A DNA stretch of 64,000 nucleotides from Fibrobacteria bacterium (GTDB taxonomy: Bacteria > Fibrobacterota > Fibrobacteria > UBA11236). Below, one piece after another: positions 6,970-15,999 of the stretch (the first letter of the stretch is position 1; each line of letters begins with the position of its first letter). The translations under genes were made by a program, and so were the position numbers. The stretch lies in contig JADGQO010000030.1 in assembly GCA_017881725.1 (NCBI GenBank), positions 1 to 64,000 on the forward strand. The letters run 5' to 3'. The notes beneath the pieces were generated by a model, which searched no databases, was not told the DNA's origin, and saw nothing but the letters and a program-made list of their open reading frames with translations.

Positions 6970-9720
6970 TTACTGCGCCTCCGGGCCTTTCGCTTCCTGG
7001 AAACCCTGGACGGCCAGCTCCGGCCAAACGGAATGCGGCACGGCAAGGCGCGACGCTTTCTTGTAGAACTCCACCGCAACCAGCTGATTGCCGTCTTCCT
7101 CCGCGAACTTGGCCGACCATAAGGTGGCCAGATAATCCTGGGAGTTACGCGCCAATAGAAATGCCAAAATCGATCCTGCCATGTCCTTGGCGCCTTCAAT
7201 GCGATAAGCTCGGGCGCGGTTGATGTACACCTCATCGGATTCGGCTCCGAGATCGATTGCCGTCTGCAACGGAATGGCTGCGGCGGGCAAATCCGGAATC
7301 ATGGACAAGGCTATCCCCAAGTTTTCCCAGGCTTTGGGATCGGACGGATGGGCTTCGGCGAGACGGCGAAAATGCCGGGCCGCTTGCTTGTAATCGCGGT
7401 TGGTTTGGAGGGACTTCGCCAGGAAGAGGTTGGCTTCTGCATCGGTCGTATCCAACGCGTACACGGCGCGATACGCCCATTCGAGCGTCGGCCTATCCTC
7501 CAATTTGCGAGCCACTTCCAATTGCCCGCGAATCAATTCCCGCGACGAAGGGTTCCGCGCCACGGCTTGAGCATAGGCCGCAGAGGCTTCTTTCCAAAGA
7601 TGCTTGTCGGCATAGCTGGAGGCCAATACCGCGAAGGCTTCCGCCCTACCGGGCACGTTTTCAGGTGCGGACTTCAGGCCCATGGCCAGAGTCCGGATAC
7701 TGCGATCCGTTTTTCCCTCCTTCATCAGGCTCATGCCTAAGAATAGGGCCGCCACGGACCAATCTCTGTCGGTCGGAATCACGGCGCGCCCACGCAACAA
7801 ATCGTTGAATTCCGTATACGCCCAGGCCGAATCATGCAGGGACAAATGCGCCAAGCCTAGATATAAGCGTTCTTGCTCACCGGCCAGGCCCTTGCTTTGC
7901 ATGGCTTCGAGGGCCTCCCGCTCTTTGGCTGCGTCGCCGATTTGATGATACAACCGCGCCGTGGCGCGCAACGACTCCTTATCCCCCGTCTTCGCGTAGT
8001 GCGCCGAATATTGCACCGCCGCGTCAGCCAAGTCTTTTTTATCCTCCAGGCACAGGGCTCGCAGCTTTATTGCTTCCGGATAAGTCGGCGCCGCCAAAGC
8101 GAATTGCTCCAGGGCATGGAGGTAGTCCTTATGGCTTGCTAAAATCCGGCCCGACAGCAGCGAGGCTTCGGGATTGGGAACTTTTTGGACAATGGCGGTG
8201 AGCACCTCGCGGGCGCCATCCTCATCGCCAGCGGCAATTAGGATCTTGGCCGTAGCCAGCCCCGTGGCGGCATTCTCGGGAAATTTTTCCACGAGTTTAC
8301 GCGCATGGTTAGCGGCTTTGGCGAATTCGCGGCTCTTCAGGGTCAGTTGCAGCATGGCCTGCAACACTTCGCGATCGGCGGATGAATCGGCGAGTTTTTC
8401 ACCGAGGACGGCGGCGCCCGTTTGCGCGGCGGGGTCCGGACAGGAATACAAATCCAGGAAGGCTTCCCGGTTTCCTTTTAAGCCTGCTGCGTCGCGAGTC
8501 ATTTCCTGCAACCAGGTTTTGCAGGCGCCGGCTTTGTCCCCGCTCAACCGATATCCGCGCGCCACGAATTCAGCGAGGCGAGGCGTGATATAGTTCTGTT
8601 CGTATAGCGCCTTCATGGCTGCGAAATGCACTTTGATCAGACTGTCCCCTTCGATGGCCTCGGGAATGCGCGACAGGTAAGTCGGATTTTTGGGGTCCGT
8701 TTTCAGGGCCGCTTCCAGGTGCGGATAGGCGCCTGCGCGCGCTCCCTTGCGCAACAACAGCAAGGCGTATTTAAAATGCAGATTGGCCGAGGCCGGATCC
8801 TGTTCGAGGGCATGGTCCAAGATGGATTGGAGCAAGGAGTCCCCCGGCGTTCCCACCGATTCCAATTGCGTGAAGGCGCGGTCGCGCGACTCGCTGTCGG
8901 AGGGATCAAGGCGCCAGGCATCCGACCAGTCGATCGCAGCCTCTAATTTCCGATCCAGGATTTCGTGCTCAAGCGCCATCGCCTTGCGTAACGATTTTAC
9001 GCGCGGATTGGACTCGGTGGATTTTTTCAACCAGGACAATGCCTCCAGGTCCCGGGCTTGCGACGATAACATGACGATGATCCGGAAAACCATGGCCGTA
9101 TCCGTGATAAGCTCTTTTTCCCGAGGCAAATAAATGGCCAAGGCTTCGGAGTACCGATTCTGAATTTCCAACCGCTCGGCCAATTCCAGTTCCACCTTGG
9201 GTTGTTCCGGCTTAATCGCCAAGTAGCTTCGAAACAAACGCGGCGCGGAGGAATCTGCTTTGGCAACCGCTCGGGCGGCCCTGAGGTACCAGGAGGATGC
9301 CTCGTATTTGTCCCCGGTCTGCATCAAGGCTTCCGCCATCAGGCCCATGGTCAATGCACTGGGCTTAATTAATCTGCGAAAGCACGGCAAAGCCAAATGC
9401 ACGTCCCCTTGATCAAAGTGCAAGATGCCTTCCGCCTCGACCAATTGTTGATCCTTTTCCGTCCATTGCAAACGCTCTTGAATGCGTCCCAGGAGGCCGG
9501 TCGTGTCGATGCCGGCGTAATGGTGGGTGAGGACGGTTTGGATTTCACGGTTCAACGCTTCCGCTTCCGGCGGGGCGACTTGCGCCGCGACGTTGGAAGG
9601 AGCCATCCCGCTCGTTGACGCTCCCGCTTGCAAATGAGCGCCTAATAGGACTGCCAGGCATAGCGATGCCATCCGGCCTGCGTGTGCAAAATCGAGAGTT
9701 TTTTGATTGCGGTTCATCAT
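6970..9720 (-). CDS. Large secreted or periplasmic TPR-repeat protein
   Basis: About 916 residues with an N-terminal signal peptide (hydrophobic LCLAVLLGAHLQAGA) followed by degenerate tetratricopeptide repeats along nearly the whole length; good repeats read AWENLGIALSMIPDLPAAAIPLQTAIDLG and similar near the C-terminus. TPRs are protein-binding scaffolds; no enzymatic motif is visible. GGAGG at 9731-9727 abuts an ATG at 9726, so the ATG at 9720 (six-base spacing) is the better start. The gene converges on rpmB. Function unknown; an outer-membrane assembly or gliding/secretion scaffold is possible but only a guess. Confidence 0.8.
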   Translation of the reverse strand: MMNRNQKTLDFAHAGRMASLCLAVLLGAHLQAGASTSGMAPSNVAAQVAPPEAEALNREIQTVLTHHYAGIDTTGLLGRIQERLQWTEKDQQLVEAEGILHFDQGDVHLALPCFRRLIKPSALTMGLMAEALMQTGDKYEASSWYLRAARAVAKADSSAPRLFRSYLAIKPEQPKVELELAERLEIQNRYSEALAIYLPREKELITDTAMVFRIIVMLSSQARDLEALSWLKKSTESNPRVKSLRKAMALEHEILDRKLEAAIDWSDAWRLDPSDSESRDRAFTQLESVGTPGDSLLQSILDHALEQDPASANLHFKYALLLLRKGARAGAYPHLEAALKTDPKNPTYLSRIPEAIEGDSLIKVHFAAMKALYEQNYITPRLAEFVARGYRLSGDKAGACKTWLQEMTRDAAGLKGNREAFLDLYSCPDPAAQTGAAVLGEKLADSSADREVLQAMLQLTLKSREFAKAANHARKLVEKFPENAATGLATAKILIAAGDEDGAREVLTAIVQKVPNPEASLLSGRILASHKDYLHALEQFALAAPTYPEAIKLRALCLEDKKDLADAAVQYSAHYAKTGDKESLRATARLYHQIGDAAKEREALEAMQSKGLAGEQERLYLGLAHLSLHDSAWAYTEFNDLLRGRAVIPTDRDWSVAALFLGMSLMKEGKTDRSIRTLAMGLKSAPENVPGRAEAFAVLASSYADKHLWKEASAAYAQAVARNPSSRELIRGQLEVARKLEDRPTLEWAYRAVYALDTTDAEANLFLAKSLQTNRDYKQAARHFRRLAEAHPSDPKAWENLGIALSMIPDLPAAAIPLQTAIDLGAESDEVYINRARAYRIEGAKDMAGSILAFLLARNSQDYLATLWSAKFAEEDGNQLVAVEFYKKASRLAVPHSVWPELAVQGFQEAKGPEAQ

Positions 9721-9908
9721 TGTCATCCTCCAGAACCCTGCGCCTCCAATTGGAAGAGGAACCTGGGTCCGTTTATGCGGCGACTGCCCTAAAGCTAAAT
9801 AATGTTGATTTGGAACCGCTCCGCCCGATTGAATTGGCCGGTATGGAATTTCCCGACAATCGCAAATACCCGGATCGGGGGAGATCCGGTGGTTCCGGAA
9901 ACAATGGA

Positions 9909-10553
9909 TTATGAGAATTGCGCGAAATTGAGCGGTTGCCCGTGAATGCTTTCAAATGCCTTGAGGGCTTGATCCATGGCCAAATCCTTGTCCTGATAAC
10001 GCTTGCGCAAACAGACGCAAAGAACTTCCTTTAAAATCTGGCAGTCGTATGTGGCGCGATGCAATTCTCCCTTGCTCGGCGTCATCCCGGTTTGGTCTCC
10101 GAGCTTGCGGGCGATTTCCCCGAGCTTATGCGATGCGTATTCCGGCATGATTTTCCGGAGGAGTTTCAGGCTGTCGATGATGGGGTTTTGCGGCATCACC
10201 AATCCCTGCTTGCGAATGGCCTTGCCGAGGAACGAAGCGTCGAAGGACGCGTTGTGCGCGACCAGGACGGTGCTGAGTCCGCAGAAGCGGAGGAAAGCCG
10301 ACAGTACGGGCTTGAGCTCCGGGGCGTTTTCCACCATTTGATTTGTGATGTTGTTCACGCGTGTGGCATCCTCGGGAATCAATTTGCCGGGCTTTACCAG
10401 GCTTCCATACTGGCTGATTTCCCGCGTGACCAATTTGCCGTCTTTTTTTTCGAAGGTGAATTTTACTCCGGCGATTTCGATCAGTTCCTCGCGGTCGGGA
10501 TCGAGGCCGGTGGTTTCCACATCGAAAGCGACCATGGTGACGAAAGGAAGCAA
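9909..10553 (-). CDS. DnaQ-family 3'-5' exonuclease (DEDDh)
   Basis: A 214-residue single-domain exonuclease. The Exo I motif is FDVETTG (D and E), Exo II is HNASFDASFL and Exo III is HRATYDCQIL with the catalytic His and Asp, so all DEDDh metal ligands are present. The domain resembles the proofreading epsilon subunit of DNA polymerase III or the PolC exonuclease, but it could be another housekeeping 3'-5' exonuclease. The TTG at 10553 is preceded by AGGAG with five-base spacing and is preferred to the ATG at 10535. Confidence 0.85.
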   Translation of the reverse strand: MLPFVTMVAFDVETTGLDPDREELIEIAGVKFTFEKKDGKLVTREISQYGSLVKPGKLIPEDATRVNNITNQMVENAPELKPVLSAFLRFCGLSTVLVAHNASFDASFLGKAIRKQGLVMPQNPIIDSLKLLRKIMPEYASHKLGEIARKLGDQTGMTPSKGELHRATYDCQILKEVLCVCLRKRYQDKDLAMDQALKAFESIHGQPLNFAQFS

Positions 10554-10639
10554 GGCGACTCCTGGGACGGGTGAGGATTAACTGAAGCGTGGAATATAAA
10601 TAATCCGCGCGGCCCTGGGATGCGGGCCTTTCCGGGTGA

Positions 10640-11257
10640 TTATCGGCGATTATCGGCGTTTTTGTCGGCGAGTTCCAAGGTTTCCATCGCCAATTGGATC
10701 TCTTCCAGGGATTGGGGATGGAAGGCTGCGCCCAACCGCACGTCGATGCGGGAAAACGGCCAGGGCACGACGCTGCGATCCCAGGAACTCACGCGTGTGG
10801 CCGTTCGGGCCTGGACCCATACGGGGATGACCGGCAAGCGGGTGAATTGCGCCAACCACAAGGATCCGGCTTTGGGCAGCCGACGCGGCCCTCGGGGACC
10901 GTCCAAAGCCATGCCGGCCCAAATGGGAATCTTCGATGAGTGCGACAGTATTTTTTCGTTTTGCGTCCGACCGCATATAGCGCGCGCCAAACGCCGTAAA
11001 CCCGCCGCGCCGCCGTGCGAGGAGGAACCACGCTGGACGCGATAACCCAAGCTTGCGCAGGCCGTTGCCGCCAAGCCTCCGTCCTCGCTCGAGGAAATGA
11101 GGACATTGATCCCGCGATGGGAAAATGCCCGGATGCAAGCGGGCAGATGTTCGTGCCACAGCAGGAAAATTCCACCGTCGACCGGTTGGGGGCCTACCCA
11201 ATGGACGCGCAACGTGCGCAGCCAAATGCCGCCCAGGCGCGCCAGCAATTTTCGCAT
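10640..11257 (-). CDS. DUF374 lysophospholipid acyltransferase-like protein
   Basis: A 205-residue protein with the DUF374 pattern: LLWHEHLP near the N-terminus, SSSEDGGLAATACASLGYRVQRGSS in the middle and ALDGPRGPRRLPKAG toward the end. These correspond to the HX4D-like and substrate-binding motifs of membrane-associated acyltransferases of the PlsC/LpxL type. It probably acylates a lipid at the inner membrane; the acceptor (lipid A or another glycolipid) cannot be decided. It lies between two minus-strand genes and may share their transcript. Confidence 0.75.
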   Translation of the reverse strand: MRKLLARLGGIWLRTLRVHWVGPQPVDGGIFLLWHEHLPACIRAFSHRGINVLISSSEDGGLAATACASLGYRVQRGSSSHGGAAGLRRLARAICGRTQNEKILSHSSKIPIWAGMALDGPRGPRRLPKAGSLWLAQFTRLPVIPVWVQARTATRVSSWDRSVVPWPFSRIDVRLGAAFHPQSLEEIQLAMETLELADKNADNRR

Positions 11258-11272
11258 CAGAATTAAATAAGG

Positions 11273-11653
11273 CTAGGGCAATTCGGGGTCGGTTGGAAGG
11301 TCGGCGAGAAAGTCGGGGGACGGAGGGGCAAATTTCTCGGGCGGAAAAAACACTTTGACGGATTCGAAGCGGTAGGTTTCGGGACGCGCAGCCAAGCGGC
11401 GCAGGAAATTTTCGCGACGGAAATCCGTGCGATGATCTTCGCAGAACTTCGGGTACAAAACCTGGTTTGGAATCAGGGTCATGGGAAAGCTTTTCCGGCA
11501 GCCCGGCAACTGGCATTCGCATTGACGCTCGATGGCCTGACTGAAATTATGCAGGATGATCTGGTTGTTGCGCGTGACGCGATCGATGAGTCCGCTGGCG
11601 GGCTTTTTCATCTCCGCGAGAATGGCCTTTTCGACATTGCCTGCGTGGTCCAT
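11273..11653 (-). CDS. Small Cys-containing protein of unknown function
   Basis: A 126-residue soluble protein I do not recognise. It contains CECQLPGC and, 22 residues later, FCEDH, a spacing that could hold one metal ion. The C-terminal part is Pro-rich. It ends 15 bases before the acyltransferase gene begins and is probably co-transcribed with it. Codon use is like its neighbours and the frame is intact, so it is likely a real gene, but no function can be assigned. Confidence 0.55.
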   Translation of the reverse strand: MDHAGNVEKAILAEMKKPASGLIDRVTRNNQIILHNFSQAIERQCECQLPGCRKSFPMTLIPNQVLYPKFCEDHRTDFRRENFLRRLAARPETYRFESVKVFFPPEKFAPPSPDFLADLPTDPELP

Positions 11654-11884
11654 GTTCTTTAGTATGCTTTCCGCCCCGCGGTTTGTCCAGGGTATATGTT
11701 GCTATCGGTAATATACCTTTATGCCGGTAGCCGACTTCGTGTCAATGCGGCAATTCCGGCCCGATTAATCTTTTTATAAAACCATTTTCCGCTTGACGGG
11801 GTGGACGATATGCGGTATATGCCCGCCCCGGAAGCGTTGACGGGTGGGGCCGCCGGACCTGGCGGATTTTTTTCGGAACTCATT

Positions 11885-11910
11885 CCTAGGTAACATACAA
11901 GTTACCTAGG
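11885..11910. repeat. GTAAC-N6-GTTAC dyad, intergenic, with 10-base arms
   Basis: CCTAGGTAAC, six bases, GTTACCTAGG: the only perfect copy outside genes and one of the two with the longest arms. It lies in the 293-base gap between mutM and the small Cys-containing gene. No T run follows, so it is not an obvious terminator. Confidence 0.9.
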
Positions 11911-11946
11911 CGCCGATTCGATTCCCTCCGCGCGCCTGGATACGGT

Positions 11947-12840
11947 TCATCGTTTCGGGAGGGGTTGGCAACGGGGGCAGAAGACGGTGCCGCGTTGCGC
12001 GATCCCGGTTTTACGGAGGACTGCGCCGCATTTCCGGCAGGGCTGGCCGCCGCGTCCGTATACTTGCAGGCGTTCGAAATTGGATCCTTGCGTGCCGTCC
12101 GGTTTGCGGTAATCGGAAAAGGAGGTGCCGCTGTTTTTGATGCCCGCGCGGAGCACGTCCTTCACCGCTTGCAACAGCAAGGGCCGCTGGAGGGGCTTCA
12201 CGTCCTTCACTTTGCGGGCCGGATGGATGCCGCTGCGGAACAGGGCTTCGTCCGCATAGATGTTCCCGACTCCCGAAAGGAAGGATTGGTCCAGCAGCAA
12301 GGCTTTGATGGAGCGCGCGCTGCCGTCGGGATAATGCTTGGCCAGGAAGGGTTCAATGCGCAAGGTCAAAGGCTCTTCTCCCAAGATGCGCAGGCGCGGA
12401 TGCCGCATCCAATCACGACCTTCGATCAGAAAGAGTTTTCCGAAGGTACGCGGATCCCGGAACAGCACGCGAGAACCGTCTTCCCAGCGGACGATCAGAT
12501 GGGTGTGTTTGTCGATGGGATGGACGCCCAGGGCTTTTTGCATGCCGGTAACGGTGCGGTAGAAGCCCGGTTTTTCAGAAGCATCCGGAGGCGCATAGGT
12601 CAATTGCCCCGTCATCCCTAAGTGCACGACGAGGGACAGTCCGGGTAGCTCCAGGATGATGTACTTACCCCGGCGCACGATGCGTTCGAGCCGGAGGCCT
12701 TCCAACCGAGGGTTGAAATCCCCCGGGTCGGATCCCAGCAACAACCGAGGCAGCCGCAGGTCGGCGGATAAGATGCGCTTGCCCTCTATACCCGGGGCCA
12801 ACAGGCGGACTATGGTTTCGACTTCGGGAAGCTCCGGCAT
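11947..12840 (-). CDS. mutM: Formamidopyrimidine-DNA glycosylase
   Basis: Removes 8-oxoguanine and formamidopyrimidines from DNA and nicks the abasic site. The 297-residue product starts MPELPEVETI, with the catalytic Pro after the initiator Met and the essential Glu. The Lys of GRRGK-type (VRRGKYIILEL), the helix-two-turn-helix with QSFLSGVGNIYADEALF and the C-terminal zinc finger CRKC...CPRC are all present. Length is typical. It is divergent from metXW, with only 63 bases between the two starts. Confidence 0.97.
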   Translation of the reverse strand: MPELPEVETIVRLLAPGIEGKRILSADLRLPRLLLGSDPGDFNPRLEGLRLERIVRRGKYIILELPGLSLVVHLGMTGQLTYAPPDASEKPGFYRTVTGMQKALGVHPIDKHTHLIVRWEDGSRVLFRDPRTFGKLFLIEGRDWMRHPRLRILGEEPLTLRIEPFLAKHYPDGSARSIKALLLDQSFLSGVGNIYADEALFRSGIHPARKVKDVKPLQRPLLLQAVKDVLRAGIKNSGTSFSDYRKPDGTQGSNFERLQVYGRGGQPCRKCGAVLRKTGIAQRGTVFCPRCQPLPKR

Positions 12841-12903
12841 ATGGTATGGCTGGGGAATATATCTAAATTGCTGGGCTGTGAACCTGGTCGGAAAGGTCTA
12901 GTC

Positions 12904-14769
12904 ATGCGCCCGGAAGCGGATTCCCAGGGATCGAAATCGGCGGAGCCCGAATCGACTATACAAGTGACGACGCAATTCGTGCGCCTCGACCTACCGCCCG
13001 AAGGCTTCCGGCTCGTATCCGGAAAAACCCTGCCGCGCCTGGACGTGGCTTATGAAACCTACGGAACCCTGAACGCCGCGCGCGACAACGTCATCCTCAT
13101 TTGTTCCCCGCTGACCACGGACGCGCATGCCGCGGGCTATAACCCGGATTATGAGCGGCCCAAGGATCGCATCGGCTGGTGGGACGACATGATCGGCCCG
13201 GGCAAGGCCATGGATACAAATCGCTATTTCGTCGTGGCGTCCAACATGCTGGGTGGCTGCAAAGGCACCACGGGTCCGGCCTCCCTGAATCCGGAAACGG
13301 GCGAGCCATATGGGTCGGCCTTCCCGAAAATCACCGTCGAGGACATGGTGAACGTGCAAAGGCTTTTCCTGTTGCGCCTGGGCATTGACGTGGTGGAAGC
13401 GGTGATCGGCGGCAGCATGGGCGGCATGCAGGCCTTGCAGTGGAGCGTGGCCTATCCGGACAAGGTGAGAAAATGCATCGGCATCGCGACGGCCGCCTGC
13501 CTGTCGGCGCAGGCTTTAGGTTTCGAAATCATCGGCCGCAAGGTCATCGTCAACGATCCGAATTTTCACGGCGGGGATTTCTACCAGGATGGCGTGCTGC
13601 CGGATCGCGGCCTGGCTTATGCCCGCATGATCGGACACCTCACCTATTTGTCCGCCCTGTCCATGCACGAGAAATTCGGGCGTAATCGCAAGGAGAGTTG
13701 GGACGAAAGCCGTTTCGAGACGGGCTTCGAGGTGGAAAGCTATTTGGATCATCAGGGCGATCAATTCGTGCGGCGTTTCGACGCCAATTCTTATCTCCAT
13801 ATCACCTGGGCCATGGACCACTTTGATTTGCAGGCCCGCTACGGCTCCTTGGACGCTGCGTTCGAGAAGTCGCAGGCGGAATTCCTGCTGGTGGCTTTGT
13901 CTTCCGATTGGCACTTCTTTCCCGAGCAGATCCGCGAGTTGGGCCAGGTCCTGCTTAAAAAAAAGAAGGTCGTTTCCGTGGTCGAGCTGGAATCGCCGTA
14001 CGGCCACGATGCGTTTTTGTTGGAAGTCGCGAATCTTTCCCGGGTCATCCAGGGCTTTTTGGAAAAGCCGGCTTCCGGGCCGACGGAAGTGGATCCAACC
14101 GGGATAAGTCATCGGGCCCACGCGGTGAACGTTCAGCCACAGGCGGCGGGTTTTCGCGCTTCCCAGGATTTCGAGGTGTTGGCGGATTTGATCGAACCGG
14201 GCAGCCATATTCTCGACATCGGCTGCGGCGACGGCTCCTTGGTGGATGGCTTATGGCACAGCCAGGGCGTGACCGGAATCGGCATCGACATTGATTTGGA
14301 CAATGTCGTGAAGTGCCTACGGCGCAATGTGCCCGTGATCCAAAGCGACGCGGACAAGGGCTTGTCGCTGGTCGGGGGCGGCGCCTTCGATTATGCCGTA
14401 TTGAACCGGACCCTGCAAGAGGTGAAAAAGCCCCAATTGGTGCTCCGCGAAATGCTGCGCGTGGCGCGCAAAGGTATTGTTGCTTTCCCGAATTTCGCGT
14501 ATGCGGGAAACCGCCTGTCCCTCCTCGCCACGGGCATGATGCCCGTATCCGACGCGTTACCCTATAATTGGCACGATACTCCGAACATCCACCTGTTCAG
14601 CCTGGATGACTTCCGCGTTTTATGCGATCGGGAAGGCATAGTCATCGAAGAAATCAAATACCTGGGCGGCGCGTTGCTCGCGAAGGTTCTCTTGGCGTTG
14701 GGCCGGCCCAATCTGGGCGCGGAATTCGTGGTCGCGCGCCTGGCCCGGAGGCAGGACGCGGGAAAGTAG
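12904..14769 (+). CDS. metX-metW: Homoserine O-acetyltransferase fused to MetW
   Basis: A 621-residue two-domain protein. Residues ~20-380 are MetX, an alpha/beta-hydrolase that acetylates homoserine with acetyl-CoA in methionine synthesis: nucleophile Ser in GGSMGGM (~170), Asp in SSDWHFFP (~333) and His in YGHDAFL (~366). Residues ~405-615 are MetW, a methyltransferase-like domain with DIGCGDGSL (~438). In many proteobacteria metX and metW are adjacent genes needed together; here they are one chain. The start at 12904 is chosen because GGAAAGG lies upstream; the open frame continues back to 12841. Confidence 0.93.
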   Translation: MRPEADSQGSKSAEPESTIQVTTQFVRLDLPPEGFRLVSGKTLPRLDVAYETYGTLNAARDNVILICSPLTTDAHAAGYNPDYERPKDRIGWWDDMIGPGKAMDTNRYFVVASNMLGGCKGTTGPASLNPETGEPYGSAFPKITVEDMVNVQRLFLLRLGIDVVEAVIGGSMGGMQALQWSVAYPDKVRKCIGIATAACLSAQALGFEIIGRKVIVNDPNFHGGDFYQDGVLPDRGLAYARMIGHLTYLSALSMHEKFGRNRKESWDESRFETGFEVESYLDHQGDQFVRRFDANSYLHITWAMDHFDLQARYGSLDAAFEKSQAEFLLVALSSDWHFFPEQIRELGQVLLKKKKVVSVVELESPYGHDAFLLEVANLSRVIQGFLEKPASGPTEVDPTGISHRAHAVNVQPQAAGFRASQDFEVLADLIEPGSHILDIGCGDGSLVDGLWHSQGVTGIGIDIDLDNVVKCLRRNVPVIQSDADKGLSLVGGGAFDYAVLNRTLQEVKKPQLVLREMLRVARKGIVAFPNFAYAGNRLSLLATGMMPVSDALPYNWHDTPNIHLFSLDDFRVLCDREGIVIEEIKYLGGALLAKVLLALGRPNLGAEFVVARLARRQDAGK

Positions 14770-14789
14770 CCCGCTTCCCGTCGCATCGC

Positions 14790-15941
14790 ATGTCCCGTTT
14801 CTACCTCGATCATAACGCCACGACGCCGTTGCATCCGGAGGTAGCGGACGCCATGGCGGATTTGCTGGGGTCAGGTGGGGGAGGCGGAAACCCTTCCAGC
14901 ATCCATGCGGAGGGCCGCGCAGCGCGCAAAATGATCGAGGAGGCTCGGGAAAAAGTCGCCGCGTTATTGGCCGTAAGCCCGACCGAATTGGTATTCACTT
15001 CCGGAGGGACCGAAGCGGATAACCTCGCGTTGCTGGGCGCCGCAGCTTCCCGGCCATCCCGGGGACGGCATCTGGTGGCTTCAACCTCCGAGCACTCCGC
15101 CGTGCTCGAGCCTGTGCGCCGTTTGGAATCGCAGGGCTGGGAGGTAACTTGGGTGTCACCCAACCTGGACGGCATGGTCGCGCCGGATGCCGTTTTCGCG
15201 GCCCTGCGTCCCGATACTGCCCTGGCGACCGTCATGGCCGCCAACAACGAAGTGGGGACCTTGCAACCCGTGGAGGAAATCGGCACCCGTTTGCGGACGG
15301 AAGGCATCCTCTTCCATTGTGACGGGGTACAGGCCCTGGGGAAAATCCCCGCTTGCCATCCCCGCCGGTGGAACGCCGACTACGCGGCCTTTTCCGCCCA
15401 TAAAATCAATGGACCCAAAGGCATCGGCGTATTGTACGTTCGCAAGGGCGCGCCTATTGTCGCCCAAGCGGCCGGAGGCACGCAAGAGCGCGGCTTGCGC
15501 GGCGGCACGGAAAACGTGATCGGCATCCTCGGATTCGGCAAGGCCGCCGAAGTTTGGCTTAGGGATGGGGAAATGGAACGGGCCCGATTGACGGCCATGC
15601 GCGACGCCTTGTCGGACGCTTTGCGAGGGCGAATTCCCGACGCGATCATCAATGGCGAGCAGGCTCCGCGCGTTCCCAACACCTTGCATATCACTTTACC
15701 CGGTTGTCCGGCCGATTTGATGGTCATGGCTTTGGACATGCGCGGTCTCGCGGTTTCCGCCGGATCGGCCTGCGCCTCGGGATCGGTAAAGCATTCGCAC
15801 GTCATCCTGGCCATGGGTTTGGGCAAGGAGGCTGCCTCGGCGTCCTTGCGTATTTCCTTGGGTCAGGGCAATCGCCTCACGGACGTTCCGGAAATAGTCG
15901 AGGCCATCGCCTCGGTCGCCGCCGCCGTGCGCGCGAATTAA
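14790..15941 (+). CDS. Cysteine desulfurase (IscS/NifS family)
   Basis: A PLP enzyme that takes sulfur from cysteine for Fe-S clusters, tRNA thiolation and other uses. The 383-residue product starts MSRFYLDHNATTPLHPEV. It has the PLP lysine in SAHKINGPKGIG, the His of TSEHSAVLEP, and the catalytic Cys loop SAGSACASGSVKHSH. The loop length is of the class I (IscS/NifS) type. Start ATG is 20 bases after metXW, so it is probably in the same operon, which makes sense for sulfur metabolism. No iscU or scaffold gene follows. Confidence 0.92.
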   Translation: MSRFYLDHNATTPLHPEVADAMADLLGSGGGGGNPSSIHAEGRAARKMIEEAREKVAALLAVSPTELVFTSGGTEADNLALLGAAASRPSRGRHLVASTSEHSAVLEPVRRLESQGWEVTWVSPNLDGMVAPDAVFAALRPDTALATVMAANNEVGTLQPVEEIGTRLRTEGILFHCDGVQALGKIPACHPRRWNADYAAFSAHKINGPKGIGVLYVRKGAPIVAQAAGGTQERGLRGGTENVIGILGFGKAAEVWLRDGEMERARLTAMRDALSDALRGRIPDAIINGEQAPRVPNTLHITLPGCPADLMVMALDMRGLAVSAGSACASGSVKHSHVILAMGLGKEAASASLRISLGQGNRLTDVPEIVEAIASVAAAVRAN

Positions 15942-15999
15942 CAGGGTGTTGTGAAAAGACCCCTGAGGCCAAAGGGCGAGCGAGCGGGCCGCGAACTCG

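Noticed and set aside
11885-11910. The intergenic dyad as a transcription terminator
   Set aside because: No T run on either strand and the same core recurs inside genes.
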